Source: Gynurincola endophyticus
GTDB lineage: Bacteria; Bacteroidota; Bacteroidia; Chitinophagales; Chitinophagaceae
Direction of reading: 5' to 3'
Assembly: GCF_003991195.1 (NCBI RefSeq)
Contig: NZ_RCWL01000001.1
Coordinates: 806,001-870,000 of the forward strand
DNA: 64,000 nucleotides
A program made the translations under genes and the position numbers. Below the pieces are notes generated by a model. The model was given only the letters and a program-made list of their open reading frames with translations, searched no databases and was not told the origin of the DNA. The first letter of the stretch is position 1, and the number at the start of each line of letters is the position of its first letter. This document shows positions 20,020 to 29,306 of this stretch, piece by piece.

Positions 20020-20898
20020 TTAATCGTGTTTTAAAGTGCAGGCGTTGTAAGTATTCTTCATCAATGCGGCAATGGTCATAGGGCCAACACCTCCGGGTAC
20101 CGGTGTGATAAAAGAACACTTGGGCGCTACCTGTTCAAAGTCGACGTCTCCTTTAATGGAATAACCCCTTGTTTTCGTTGTATCTTCAACTCTGGTAATA
20201 CCAACGTCAATAACAACAGCACCATCTTTTACCATATCTGCGGTGATGAAGTTGGGTTTACCGATAGCAGCAACGATAATATCAGCAGATAAGCAGATTT
20301 CTTTCAGGTTATGCGTATGCGAGTGAGTGAGTGTGACGGTACAATTACCGGGATTTGTATTCGCGCTTAAAAGAATACTCATCGGGCGACCCACAATATT
20401 GCTTCTTCCCACTACTACTGCATGTTTTCCTTTGGTATCAATCTTATAATGTTCTAACATCAGCATGATGCCATAGGGTGTAGCCGGAATAAAAGAAGGA
20501 ATTCCTTGTACCAGTTTCCCGATGGAAATAGGGTGGAAGCCGTCTACATCTTTTGATGCATCAATGGCTTCAATTACTTTTTCATCAGAAATATGTTTCG
20601 GTAAAGGTAATTGTACTAAAATACCGTCTACGTCCTGATCAAGATTCAGCTCTTCAATTACCTGAAGCAGTTTATTTTCAGAAATATCTTCCGGTAAGCG
20701 AATAAGGGTAGATTTAAATCCGATTTCTTCACAGGTTTTTACCTTAGATCCTACATAAGTTTCTGAGGCTCCGTTATTTCCTACGAGAACAGCTGCCAGG
20801 TGGGGAATCTTTTTTCCGGCAGATCTTAATTGGCTTACGTTTAATCGTAATTCGTCTTTAGTAGCTTGAGATACTACCTTTCCGTCAAGTAATTGCAT
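20020..20898 (-). CDS. folD: Bifunctional methylenetetrahydrofolate dehydrogenase/cyclohydrolase
   Basis: 292 residues from the ATG at 20898; a start at 20925 would add nine residues (MKEVLYFCA) lying upstream of the -7 box. FolD interconverts 5,10-methylene-THF and 10-formyl-THF using NADP. Signatures: the catalytic lysine segment [15 protein letters not shown] (about 44-58), [11 protein letters not shown] (about 91-101) and the Rossmann motif [13 protein letters not shown], followed by PGGVGPMT near the C-terminus. All are intact. Confidence 0.96.
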   Translation of the reverse strand: MQLLDGKVVSQATKDELRLNVSQLRSAGKKIPHLAAVLVGNNGASETYVGSKVKTCEEIGFKSTLIRLPEDISENKLLQVIEELNLDQDVDGILVQLPLPKHISDEKVIEAIDASKDVDGFHPISIGKLVQGIPSFIPATPYGIMLMLEHYKIDTKGKHAVVVGRSNIVGRPMSILLSANTNPGNCTVTLTHSHTHNLKEICLSADIIVAAIGKPNFITADMVKDGAVVIDVGITRVEDTTKTRGYSIKGDVDFEQVAPKCSFITPVPGGVGPMTIAALMKNTYNACTLKHD

Positions 20899-20902
20899 GG
20901 CG

Positions 20903-20910
20903 CAAAAATA
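20903..20910 (-). promoter_or_regulatory. -7 element directly before folD
   Basis: The reverse strand reads TATTTTTG, four bases before the folD ATG, matching TAnnTTTG and implying a leaderless mRNA. No clear -33 element is seen. Confidence 0.5.
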
Positions 20911-21322
20911 CAAGACTTCCTTCAAGTTATGTTTGAGTGGCGCAAAAATCTTCAGCTTTTAAGTGCTAAAACCTTTCTTTTTAACAAAATGACATTAATC
21001 AATTGGTTGAAAATGCTGTAACCCGCGCTGGTTCTATGATTGGAGTCAATTTGTTTAATAAAAACAGCCATAAATAACACAAAAATAACCTGATTAGCGG
21101 ATATGGTATTGAATTTCAGACATATATGGCGAATTTATATTTATCATGATAACTTATTGAATTTCAATTTAAAACATATTAATATTAACAAAATTTTAAA
21201 AAATGTTTATCAAAATGTTAAATGAATTTAACTGTTTTTTAACTTGCTGGAAATATACTGGGTCGATTAGCAGCTTCATGTTAATGAATTTGTTAGGTAC
21301 TCGTAAACCAAAACTACTGATA
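20911..21322. other. AT-rich intergenic region before the SusC/SusD operon
   Basis: About 410 bp between the divergent folD and susC-like genes. Apart from the folD -7 element at its edge I see no gene, RNA or strong inverted repeat. An open frame extends upstream from the susC start to 21203, but it lacks a signal peptide and looks untranslated. The promoter of the SusC/D operon must lie here, but I could not pick it with confidence. Confidence 0.5.
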
Positions 21323-24300
21323 ATGAAAAAGATTTTAGTTTGTTTAATCCTTTTCAGCGGACTCATGGGCGGTGCATTTGCTCAAACCACTTCTACCTAT
21401 TCTGGTAGAGTGACCGATGAAACAGGACAAGGTGTTCCTTTTGCGACAATTACGATCAAGGGAACTTCAAAAGCAACCTCTACTAACCAGGAGGGGAATT
21501 TTAGTTTTACAGCAGCCGAAAGACAAGTAGTTGAGATTACTGCTTTAGGTTATGCATCTACTCAGGTAACGTTAGGGCAGGTGAAAGTGTTAAACGTTGT
21601 TTTAGCGCTTCAAACTAAAGAAATGCAGGAAGTAATTGTTTCTGCAGGTTACGGTATTCGTCAAACTCAACGTTCTACTACTTCAAATGCACAGGTAGTA
21701 ACTTCTGACAAACTGAATATTGTTAGACAACCAAGTTTAAACTCTGCAATTGCCGGTAAAGTAGCTGGTATTCAGCTGAGGGAGCAATCAGGAGCTAAAT
21801 TAGGTTCTGATAACGCTGTTCGTTTAAGAGGTGATGGTAGTTTAAGTGGTAGCTCTCCGGTTTATATCGTTGAAGGTACAATTGTAGGACAAGGTGACAT
21901 CAACATTGATGATGTTGAAGACGTTACAGTATTAAACGGTCCTACAGGTGCTGCTATTTACGGTCCTCAGGCTGCAAGTGGTGCCATCATTGTAACTTTG
22001 AAAAAAGGTAAAAAATCAAGAGGAATTGGTTTAGATGGTAATATCGGTACTCAATGGAGTAAAGTATATGTATTACCTGCTTATCAGAATGATTATGCAG
22101 GTGGTGCTAACCCTAACCTGATTCAATTTAATTGGCAAACAGGTATGCCTTCTGAGTGGCAGGCATTAGATGGTAAATATTACCACGACTATACCGATGA
22201 TGGTAGCTGGGGTCCTAAAATTCAAGGTCAGGAATATATTCCCTGGTATGCATGGTATCCTGGAACTGAAGATTCTTACAAAACAACTTCTTTAACAGCT
22301 CAGCCAAATAATATTAAAGACTTCTTTAATGTAGGTAAATTAACTACAGCTAACCTTGCGTTTGGTAACTCAAATGAAAAAGGCAACTATAGAATGTCTT
22401 ATACTAATCAGTATCAGGAAGGTATCATCCCTACCTCATATCTGAAAAAACATACCTTAAACGTTACTGGTAATCTGAATTTAGCAAAATGGATTTCTGC
22501 AGGTGCTAACATTACTTATGTATTACAAGACCTGAGGAACAACCCAAGTGATGCTTATTCTAACGAAACAACAGGTATGTTCAACCAATGGTTCCATAGA
22601 GATATCAATATGGACAAAATGAGACAGCACAAAGATTTATATTCTCCTGCTGAAGGTGGTGCTCAACCGGTACTTGGTTCTTGGAATAAACATAACCCGA
22701 CTTCTTATTTGTCTGGTAATTTAGCTACAAGATACGGAGCTAACTACTTCATGAATCCTTATTCATTCCTTGAGAATGACATTAACGATGCAAGAAGAGA
22801 CCGTTTATTCGGGGATATGAACCTTACTTTAAGACCAATTAAGGATTTATCTATCAGACTAGCAATTCGTAAGAACCTGATCAATAATAATAATGAGAGC
22901 AAAACTAATGATATCTTACAACGTTCAGGTACTCAGACCGGATACTTCAACAGATATGCTGCTAGCAGCTCTTGGAGCTTAGATGATCGTTATGAATTAG
23001 TTGCTAACTATGCTAAGAAAATCTCTGATTTCTCTATCAATGCTACTGCAGGTGCTGAAATCAGAAAGAATGCGCAAAGAAGCTGGAGCGGTAATAGCGT
23101 AAACGGATTATTAATTCCTGATTTCTTCGCTATTTCTAACTCTAATGCACTTCCTACATATAGTAACAGCAGAACCTTTTATTCTACCAGAGGTGCTTTT
23201 GCAAGAGGTAGCTTTGGATATAAAGACTACTTATATGTAGATGCGACTATCAGAAACGACTGGTTCTCTTCATTGAACCCGGCTGATAATAACATCTTTA
23301 CTACTTCATTTGGTGCAACATTTATCTTCAGTGAATTCCTGAAAGATCAAATGCCTTGGTTATCATTAGGTAAATTAAGAGCTTCTTGGGGTGAAACTCC
23401 TGAGGCATTGGGAGCATATTCATTATTCCCAACCTATTCTATCGGAACTACCCGTTATTTAGGAAAGATCTTAATGACTGAGCCTAACTCATTGATCGAT
23501 CCAAATCTTCTTGGTGCTAAAAATATCCAAAAAGAAATCGGTATCGACTTGAAATTCCTGAAAAACAGATTTGGTATCAGTGCTACCTATTATGAAGCAG
23601 TTACTTTAAATTCTCCGGTAAGCATTTCAGTTTCTGGTGCTACAGGTTATTCTTCAGTTAGAACAAACGCTGGTAAAATCGAAAGAAAAGGTTTAGAACT
23701 TAATTTATTCTTAAACCCGATCTCTACTAAAGACTTCACTTGGGAAATTAATGTAAACGTTTCTAGAAACTTACGTAACCGAGTGGTTGAATTAGCTCCG
23801 GGCTTAACAAGATTAAGTTATTCTTCTGGTTCTCGTTGGACTGCTCAGACTCCATTGGTTGTACACTTTGAAGGTGAAGAGTGGGGTATGTTAGTAGGTG
23901 GTACTAAGAAAATCGATGCAGCTACCGGTTTACCTGTTGTTACTTCTGCAGGTTGGTATGTATCTGAGTCTGATCACCGTTTCGGTTCTATTTTACCTGA
24001 TTATACAGGTGGTATCCAAAACATGCTTGCTTACAAAAACTTCGTAGCAAACATTTCTATGGACTTCCAGAAAGGTGGTAAATATTTCTCTTTAACTCAA
24101 CAATGGATGTCTTTCTCTGGTTTAGCGGCTCGTACTGCCGGTCAAAATGACAAAGGCGTAGATATCCGCGAAAGCGTTGCCAATGGTGGTGGTATACACG
24201 TAGTAGGTGTTACTGAAACTGGCGACAGAGTAGATACTTATGTTGATGCGAAAACTTATTTCCAAACTTTGTATTCTAGAAATATTTTTGATGACATGGT

Positions 24301-24541
24301 GGGCGATTTGAGCTATTTCAAAATTCGCGAATTAAGCATCGGTTATAGAATTCCTTTAAACAAGTTTACTTGGGGAAAACATTTCTCTAACTTAACAGTT
24401 TCTGCTGTAGCTATCAATCCATGGTTGATCAATGCAAATAAAAAAGATTTCGATCCATCTGAAATTTCAGGACAGTATGGTGAGAATGGACAGATGCCAT
24501 CTGTAAGATCATTTGGTGTTAACTTGAAGTTTGGATTATAA
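21323..24541 (+). CDS. SusC-family TonB-dependent outer-membrane receptor
   Basis: 1072 residues from the ATG at 21323, chosen because it opens a perfect signal peptide (MKKILVCLILFSGLMGGAFAQ). The carboxypeptidase-regulatory (CarboxypepD_reg-like) domain starts at YSGRVTDETGQGVPFATI. The plug domain includes VRLRGDGSLSGSSPVYIVEG and ends GAAIYGPQAASGAIIVTLKKG, the SusC signature. A 22-strand-type barrel follows and ends in SFGVNLKFGL. It partners the SusD-like lipoprotein 25 bp downstream to import a polymer fragment; no glycoside hydrolase is adjacent, so the ligand is unknown. Codon use is strongly skewed to AT-rich preferred codons, suggesting high expression. All Trp codons are TGG. Confidence 0.95.
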   Translation: MKKILVCLILFSGLMGGAFAQTTSTYSGRVTDETGQGVPFATITIKGTSKATSTNQEGNFSFTAAERQVVEITALGYASTQVTLGQVKVLNVVLALQTKEMQEVIVSAGYGIRQTQRSTTSNAQVVTSDKLNIVRQPSLNSAIAGKVAGIQLREQSGAKLGSDNAVRLRGDGSLSGSSPVYIVEGTIVGQGDINIDDVEDVTVLNGPTGAAIYGPQAASGAIIVTLKKGKKSRGIGLDGNIGTQWSKVYVLPAYQNDYAGGANPNLIQFNWQTGMPSEWQALDGKYYHDYTDDGSWGPKIQGQEYIPWYAWYPGTEDSYKTTSLTAQPNNIKDFFNVGKLTTANLAFGNSNEKGNYRMSYTNQYQEGIIPTSYLKKHTLNVTGNLNLAKWISAGANITYVLQDLRNNPSDAYSNETTGMFNQWFHRDINMDKMRQHKDLYSPAEGGAQPVLGSWNKHNPTSYLSGNLATRYGANYFMNPYSFLENDINDARRDRLFGDMNLTLRPIKDLSIRLAIRKNLINNNNESKTNDILQRSGTQTGYFNRYAASSSWSLDDRYELVANYAKKISDFSINATAGAEIRKNAQRSWSGNSVNGLLIPDFFAISNSNALPTYSNSRTFYSTRGAFARGSFGYKDYLYVDATIRNDWFSSLNPADNNIFTTSFGATFIFSEFLKDQMPWLSLGKLRASWGETPEALGAYSLFPTYSIGTTRYLGKILMTEPNSLIDPNLLGAKNIQKEIGIDLKFLKNRFGISATYYEAVTLNSPVSISVSGATGYSSVRTNAGKIERKGLELNLFLNPISTKDFTWEINVNVSRNLRNRVVELAPGLTRLSYSSGSRWTAQTPLVVHFEGEEWGMLVGGTKKIDAATGLPVVTSAGWYVSESDHRFGSILPDYTGGIQNMLAYKNFVANISMDFQKGGKYFSLTQQWMSFSGLAARTAGQNDKGVDIRESVANGGGIHVVGVTETGDRVDTYVDAKTYFQTLYSRNIFDDMVGDLSYFKIRELSIGYRIPLNKFTWGKHFSNLTVSAVAINPWLINANKKDFDPSEISGQYGENGQMPSVRSFGVNLKFGL

Positions 24542-24566
24542 TTTTTTGAATCTTAATAAAAAAGAT

Positions 24567-26024
24567 ATGAAGTCATTAACTAAATATATTGTTATACCCT
24601 GCGCATTAGCTCTATCAGTTGTAGGCTGTGCTAAATTTGAAGACTTTGGGGATACGAATATAAGTCCGAATGCTACTGAATTAGCTTCAACTCAGGCATT
24701 ATTAACCAATGCTTTGTTGAGCGTGGGCTCGTATTCTTCAGAAACAAGAGGTGGATTGTATGCTCAGCATTTTTCTGAAACTCAGTATACTGAAACCTCT
24801 CTTTATCAGGCTCCGGTATTAGACTTTACAGCATTGTACTACGGACCAATTGCTGATTTGGAAAAAATCATTGCTTTCTGTAGCGATCCGGTAACAGCTC
24901 CAAGAACAGCTGCATACGGATTACCTCAGAATCAAATTGCAATTTCTCGTATCGTAAAGGCCTTTTATTACTGGGCTGCAACTGACAAATGGGGTGATTT
25001 ACCTTACACTGAGGCTTTGAAAGCTCCTTCTATTATGTACCCTAAATATGATACTCCTGAAGCAATTTATAAAGGGGTAATGCAGGAATTAACAGAAGCT
25101 GTAGATCAATTAGATTTATCTGCAAACAATGTAACCGGTGATGTTATTGCTGAAGGTTCTTCTCAGGCTGCGTCTTGGGCAAGATTCGCAAACTCACTGC
25201 GTATGGTGATTGCATTAAGAACTTCTAATGTTTATCCTGGTGCTTCTGAATGGGGGGCTGTAGAATTCAAAAAAGCATTCGAACATTCAAGAGGTTATAT
25301 CGCTACAAACGCTCAGAACTTTAACCAAAAGTATGACGGTGATGTAGTTGCTTATGGTAATCCTTGGTGGAGCTTATTCAGAACTCGTTCTGACTATGCT
25401 GTTTCAGATGTTTTTGGTGAAGCTTTAGTTGATGTTGGCGATCCACGCGTAAGCGTTGTGGGTAGTAATACAACTTTCTTCCCTTATGGTTTAACCAGAA
25501 ATGATGCAGTTACCTTTACCAGCACTGTTGGTGGTGTGTACTCTGTAATTTGGGCACCTGCTTACAGACAACAATCTTCTACTGTTCCTATTTTAACCGC
25601 TTCTCAGGTTGCTTTAACTATTGCTGAAGCGGCCAGCTTAGGATGGGTTTCTGCTGATGCTACTACCTGGTTGAAAAATGGTGTTACTTTAGGCTGGTCA
25701 CAATATAGTGTTGGTGGAAGCTTAGATGTTGATGATTATCTGGCTGATGTTACTGCAGAAACTGGTTATACCGGTGCTGCTTTAATTCAATACCAACAAT
25801 GGTTCTCCTGGTATGGTAACGGATTACAAGCATGGAGCAACTGGAGAAGAACTAGAGTTCCAAACTTAATTCCTTCGCCAAACGCATTAAGCGCTAGCGG
25901 TCAAATTCCAGAAAGATATCAATATCCTACTACGGAGTTGAACTTCAACGAAGAAAACGCCAGACTTGCTTTTGCAAAATATAACGACAATAGCCCTGAT
26001 GTTAAATTATGGTGGGCTAAATAA
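24567..26024 (+). CDS. SusD/RagB-family-like outer-membrane lipoprotein
   Basis: 485 residues from the ATG at 24567, chosen because it gives a lipoprotein signal (YIVIPCALALSVVGC, lipidated Cys about residue 20). The protein has the SusD/RagB-like or SusD_2 fold signature: NATELASTQALLTNALLSVG near the N-terminus, then Tyr/Trp-rich helices (AFYYWAATDKWGDLPYTEAL) and a C-terminal YPTTELNFNEENARLAF. It covers the SusC channel and binds ligand at the cell surface. The operon ends at the hairpin at 26051-26078. Confidence 0.92.
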   Translation: MKSLTKYIVIPCALALSVVGCAKFEDFGDTNISPNATELASTQALLTNALLSVGSYSSETRGGLYAQHFSETQYTETSLYQAPVLDFTALYYGPIADLEKIIAFCSDPVTAPRTAAYGLPQNQIAISRIVKAFYYWAATDKWGDLPYTEALKAPSIMYPKYDTPEAIYKGVMQELTEAVDQLDLSANNVTGDVIAEGSSQAASWARFANSLRMVIALRTSNVYPGASEWGAVEFKKAFEHSRGYIATNAQNFNQKYDGDVVAYGNPWWSLFRTRSDYAVSDVFGEALVDVGDPRVSVVGSNTTFFPYGLTRNDAVTFTSTVGGVYSVIWAPAYRQQSSTVPILTASQVALTIAEAASLGWVSADATTWLKNGVTLGWSQYSVGGSLDVDDYLADVTAETGYTGAALIQYQQWFSWYGNGLQAWSNWRRTRVPNLIPSPNALSASGQIPERYQYPTTELNFNEENARLAFAKYNDNSPDVKLWWAK

Positions 26025-26050
26025 GACTAATTATAGACTTATTTATATAT

Positions 26051-26078
26051 AAAAGGAAGCTCTTTTGAGCTTCCTTTT
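26051..26078 (+). terminator. Terminator of the SusC/SusD operon
   Basis: 12-bp perfect stem AAAAGGAAGCTC / GAGCTTCCTTTT with a 4-nt loop, continued by a T run. It isolates the SusC/D operon from the UGA-containing operon downstream. Confidence 0.9.
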
Positions 26079-26162
26079 TTTATTCGTTTTTTGTGAGAAA
26101 TCACCTTTCTCTTGATCCCCCTGATAAAATCTGTCAAATCATCTGACAGGCCTCCTTTTACG

Positions 26163-26184
26163 TAAGTATTATAAAACCTACTTA
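26163..26184. promoter_or_regulatory. Inverted repeat abutting the start codon of the UGA operon
   Basis: TAAGTA (26163-26168) and TACTTA (26179-26184) flank a 10-nt spacer. The right arm overlaps the first base of the ATG. A second dyad, CTGTCA ... TGACAG, lies about 40 bp upstream. These could be an operator or a translation-controlling hairpin; no function is shown. Confidence 0.35.
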
Positions 26185-26966
26185 TGATTATTCTTCTTTT
26201 GTTTTGACTGCTAGTAAGCCTGAATGTGTTTTCTCAGCCATATTTTTATGCCGGTGAAAGAGCTGCTTTACTGAGTGCACCCTTTGCATTGTATACATCA
26301 CGTTATCATGCTACACTTTATCCCATAAATGAAAAAATAAAAACTGTTTTATGAATGAATAGTCGTTTTGGAATAAAAGAACTGAATACTGTATGTGCGG
26401 TTATACAACTACAGCAGCAAAGCTATAATATGACGTTCATGGCCGAATGACCCCTAACCCAGAACCTGCTCTCTCAAAAATATTATTGGTTGACCGGGCG
26501 AAATTTTAACCGGTTTCATTTGAAAACTTATGCTTCCCTGCAACAAAACTGAATGGAAAATAATGTTTCTAAATACAAAATCAATACTGGTATAATGACA
26601 GCTTTTAAAATAAATGAAAACAGCGAAATGGGAATTCATTGAATGAATATCGAAAACCTGTTTCAACAGCAACTGTCCGGAAAAGGATATGGTATAATGG
26701 CTTATCAGACAATGCAACTGGATTCAATTTGAAAGTTAGGTGTACAACTCAACTGGTTCAGTAACGAGCGAATACTGGTTCATTTACTGACTGGTTGGCA
26801 ACTGAATGATCATCTTCAATGAATTATTGAAGTACCGTTGTTTAATTTCCAAATATCAAATTCATTTATGATTGAAATCAATCGTGCTAAAACACTGGTT
26901 AATATTGTATGACATCCGTCTTTAGGTTGGAGTTTATCTGCAGGCTTAACTTTAAAAAAAATGTAA
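26184..26966 (+). CDS. Secreted protein of unknown function with eight in-frame UGA codons (first gene of the UGA operon)
   Basis: A 261-codon frame from ATG 26184 to TAA 26964-26966. TGA occurs at codons 8, 57, 89, 123, 153, 183, 213 and 243, and no TAA or TAG occurs before the end. Codons 1-18 read MIILLLF-[UGA]-LLVSLNVFSQ, a good signal peptide if UGA is a hydrophobic residue. The remainder has alternating strands (RFGIKELNTVCAVIQLQQ, EMGIH, HPSLGWSLSAGLTL) and looks like an outer-membrane or periplasmic beta protein. I recognise no named family with confidence. Four Trp codons are TGG. The stop overlaps the next start (TAATG), indicating translational coupling. UGA as Trp is inferred from the aromatic/hydrophobic contexts, not proven. 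Confidence 0.8.
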
Positions 26967-28906
26967 TGAAGAGAATTGTATTGCTTTTGATGATTATTAT
27001 CAGTAAACTTTCTTATGCACAGGAACAGAATTCTTCGAATGATATCGTATATGAAGAGTTATTGTATGATCTGGAATTAGATGAGGAGGAATGAAGAAAA
27101 CTATCTTTCCGAAAATCAATTAACCGGATAACGGAAAATGAGCTGAAGCAGTTTAAATTATTTACTACCGAACAAATAACGGAATTAATAAATTTAAGAA
27201 AACAGTTGAGAAAAATTTCTGACTGACAGCAACTGGTTCATTTAGAAAAATGAACTATTCGGCAAATACAATACCTGAAGCTTGTTTGTAAAATAGAAGA
27301 AGATGTAAATGAGTTTAAACAGGAAAGTAAAGGGTACTGAATGTGAGTAAATGTTGTACAGCGTAATTATAATAATCAGGGAAGAATGCTTAATAATAAT
27401 TGGGTAGGAGATGATATCAGATCTTATATGAAGGTGAAAACACCATTGTATAAGAATATTAATATGGGCATTGCAATTGAAAAAGACAGGGGTGAAAAAT
27501 GATGCGATCAGTCGCTGCCGTTAAAATTTGATCATGTTGCCGGCTTTTTACACTATTACAATCCCAATAATAATGCTAATATATTTGTTGGTAATTATCA
27601 GGTAAGAATGGCGCAGGGGCTTATTTTATGGCAAGGATACGGCGTGTATGGTGATTTGGCTTTAAGCTTAGAAAAACAATCCTCTCCAATAACTGCTTAT
27701 GCATCAAGTAGTGAAACTAATTTTATGAAAGGCATTGCTATTAATAAGGCAATGGGTAACATAGAATTAACTGCTTTCTATAATCGTCAGAAATTGGATG
27801 CTAATCTGGATGAATTTGAGGAACAGGTATTTGTTCGGTCGATGCGTATTTCAGGACTGCATCAAACGACCAATGATTTGCAGAACAGGCAAAATATTAC
27901 TTATCAATCAAATGGAGTGAGTCTGAAGTACACAAAACAGCATTGAACTTTACAACTTAATCAGGTGAACCATAGTTTTTCCAAACCGTTCAGAAATGAT
28001 AGCCGTATCGATGTACTACCTCAAAATCAGATTACTTCAAACTTTTTTAATGGAAGTATCTTTACGTCTTTATCTATTAAAAATCATCATTTATATACTG
28101 AGGTAGCAGTAGCCGGAAATAAGAGTGTTGCTTATCTGGCAGGTTGAACCAGTGCAATAGGTTTAAACTTGTCTGTACAAAATTTATACTTTCATTTACC
28201 TATAGATTTTAAGAGTTTTAATGCTAATATGATTTATGCTGGTAGTGAGGTTTATAATAAAACCGGATGAATGATCAATATTCACTGAAAAAACAAATAC
28301 AGTAGTTTTTTTTATCAATCTTCTGTAATGTTTCAGCCCTGGTGAAAATATCAGATAAGCAGTAGTTCGGTGGTATGAAAACAGCAGACGAATGTTGAAC
28401 GTCAAATAAATAAAAAATTTTTAGCAGCATTCAGGTTACAGGTCAATGAAAAAAATGATCACTTGTTTGATACTGCCGGCAAACATCAAAGAGAGGTAAT
28501 GTTTAAATACAGACTGCATCTGAAATATGATTTTTGGGAGAATTGACAAGCTCAGTTCCGTAGCGAGTGGGTAACGACAACCGGATTGACAGAAGGTGGA
28601 GTGCTCCAGTTTGCGCAACTGAAAACAAAATTGAAACGTTCGTGGATGTTAGAAGTCAGGGTTACCTATTTTGACGTTCCTGCTTATCATGACCGCATAT
28701 ATGCGCTGGAACGTGAAGGTTTATGGTTAAACAGGTTTTATTTTTATTATGGCAGAGGATATGCAGCCTCTTTATTAATAAATAAAAAGTGAAAGGTGGG
28801 GCAGAATCGGTCATTGCAAATGTATTGTCGTGCTAAATTAGAAAGACAAACGAATGATAATAAAACAAGTGAGCGTTTATTAACAGTGCAATGGGTTTTA
28901 GAATAG
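26966..28906 (+). CDS. Large secreted protein with probable ComEA-like N-terminus and fourteen in-frame UGA codons (second gene of the UGA operon)
   Basis: A 647-codon frame, ATG 26966 to TAG 28904-28906. TGA occurs at codons 43, 87, 96, 125, 127, 179, 327, 394, 435, 441, 460, 471, 527 and 609; no other stop and no frameshift. Eight Trp are TGG. A signal peptide (MKRIVLLLMIIISKLSYAQ) is followed by an acidic stretch and a degenerate helix-hairpin-helix-like region (RKSINRITENELKQFKLF, about 44-110). This resembles the N-terminus of Bacteroidota helix-hairpin-helix/ComEA-type proteins. The rest is rich in beta strands (NYQVRMAQGLILWQGYGVYG, LNRFYFYYGRGYAASLLINK) as in an outer-membrane barrel. 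DNA binding or uptake is a guess from the N-terminus only. The unbroken frame over 1.9 kb argues for protein-level selection. Confidence 0.8.
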
Positions 28907-28956
28907 GCAAAAGTTAAATTAAACAGTTATCTTGCAGATGTGTAAAACAAATAGTT

Positions 28957-29262
28957 ATGAGTGAACAGCAACCACAATTAAATATCGAGATATCAGAAGA
29001 AGTAGCCGAAGGTGTATATTCTAATTTAGCCATTATTACACACTCAAATGCTGAGTTTGTAGTTGATTTTATCAATATTATGCCCGGTACTCCTAAAAGT
29101 AAAGTGAAGGCAAGAGTGATCTTAACGCCGATAAATGCAAAGAAAATGATGCGTGCACTGGCGGAAAACTTAGCAAGATTTGAAGCAGCAAACGGCAAAA
29201 TAAGTGAACAGGATGAGAATCATCTTCCCTTTAATTTAGGGCTTCCAACTGCCGAAGCTTAA
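28957..29262 (+). CDS. DUF3467 protein
   Basis: 101 residues, a small cytosolic protein of the DUF3467 family, common in Bacteroidota and some other phyla. The family pattern is clear: IEISEEVAEGVYSNLAIITH, then SNAEFVVDFINIMPG and AKVILTP-type RVILTPINAKKMMRALAEN. The function is unknown; the structure is thought to resemble an alpha/beta sheet. It begins 50 bp after the UGA operon and may have its own promoter. The frame ends in TAA. Confidence 0.9.
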   Translation: MSEQQPQLNIEISEEVAEGVYSNLAIITHSNAEFVVDFINIMPGTPKSKVKARVILTPINAKKMMRALAENLARFEAANGKISEQDENHLPFNLGLPTAEA

Positions 29263-29271
29263 AAATAAATG

Positions 29272-29306
29272 AACGGATATGTTTGACCTGGTTAAACATA
29301 TCCGTT
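29272..29306. terminator. Convergent terminator whose right arm encodes the radC C-terminus
   Basis: 13-bp perfect stem AACGGATATGTTT / AAACATATCCGTT with a 9-nt loop. The right arm overlaps the radC stop and encodes its last residues (ENGYV). It serves the DUF3467 gene on + and probably radC on -. Confidence 0.85.

Noticed and set aside
21203-21322. Extended N-terminus of the SusC gene
   Set aside because: The signal peptide starts at 21323; the upstream stretch is non-typical and precedes it.
27608-28792. The short frames within 26.2-28.9 kb as separate small genes
   Set aside because: They are all in one frame and are simply the stretches between TGAs of one long gene.
26184-28906. Ordinary pseudogenes explain the operon
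   Set aside because: Twenty-two TGAs without a single TAA, TAG or indel over 908 codons does not fit decay; the nearby rmuC remnant shows what decay looks like here.
26184-28906. Selenocysteine insertion at the UGA codons
   Set aside because: Too many sites, including one in a signal peptide, and no Sec-type context or hairpin after each; Sec proteins have one or a few.
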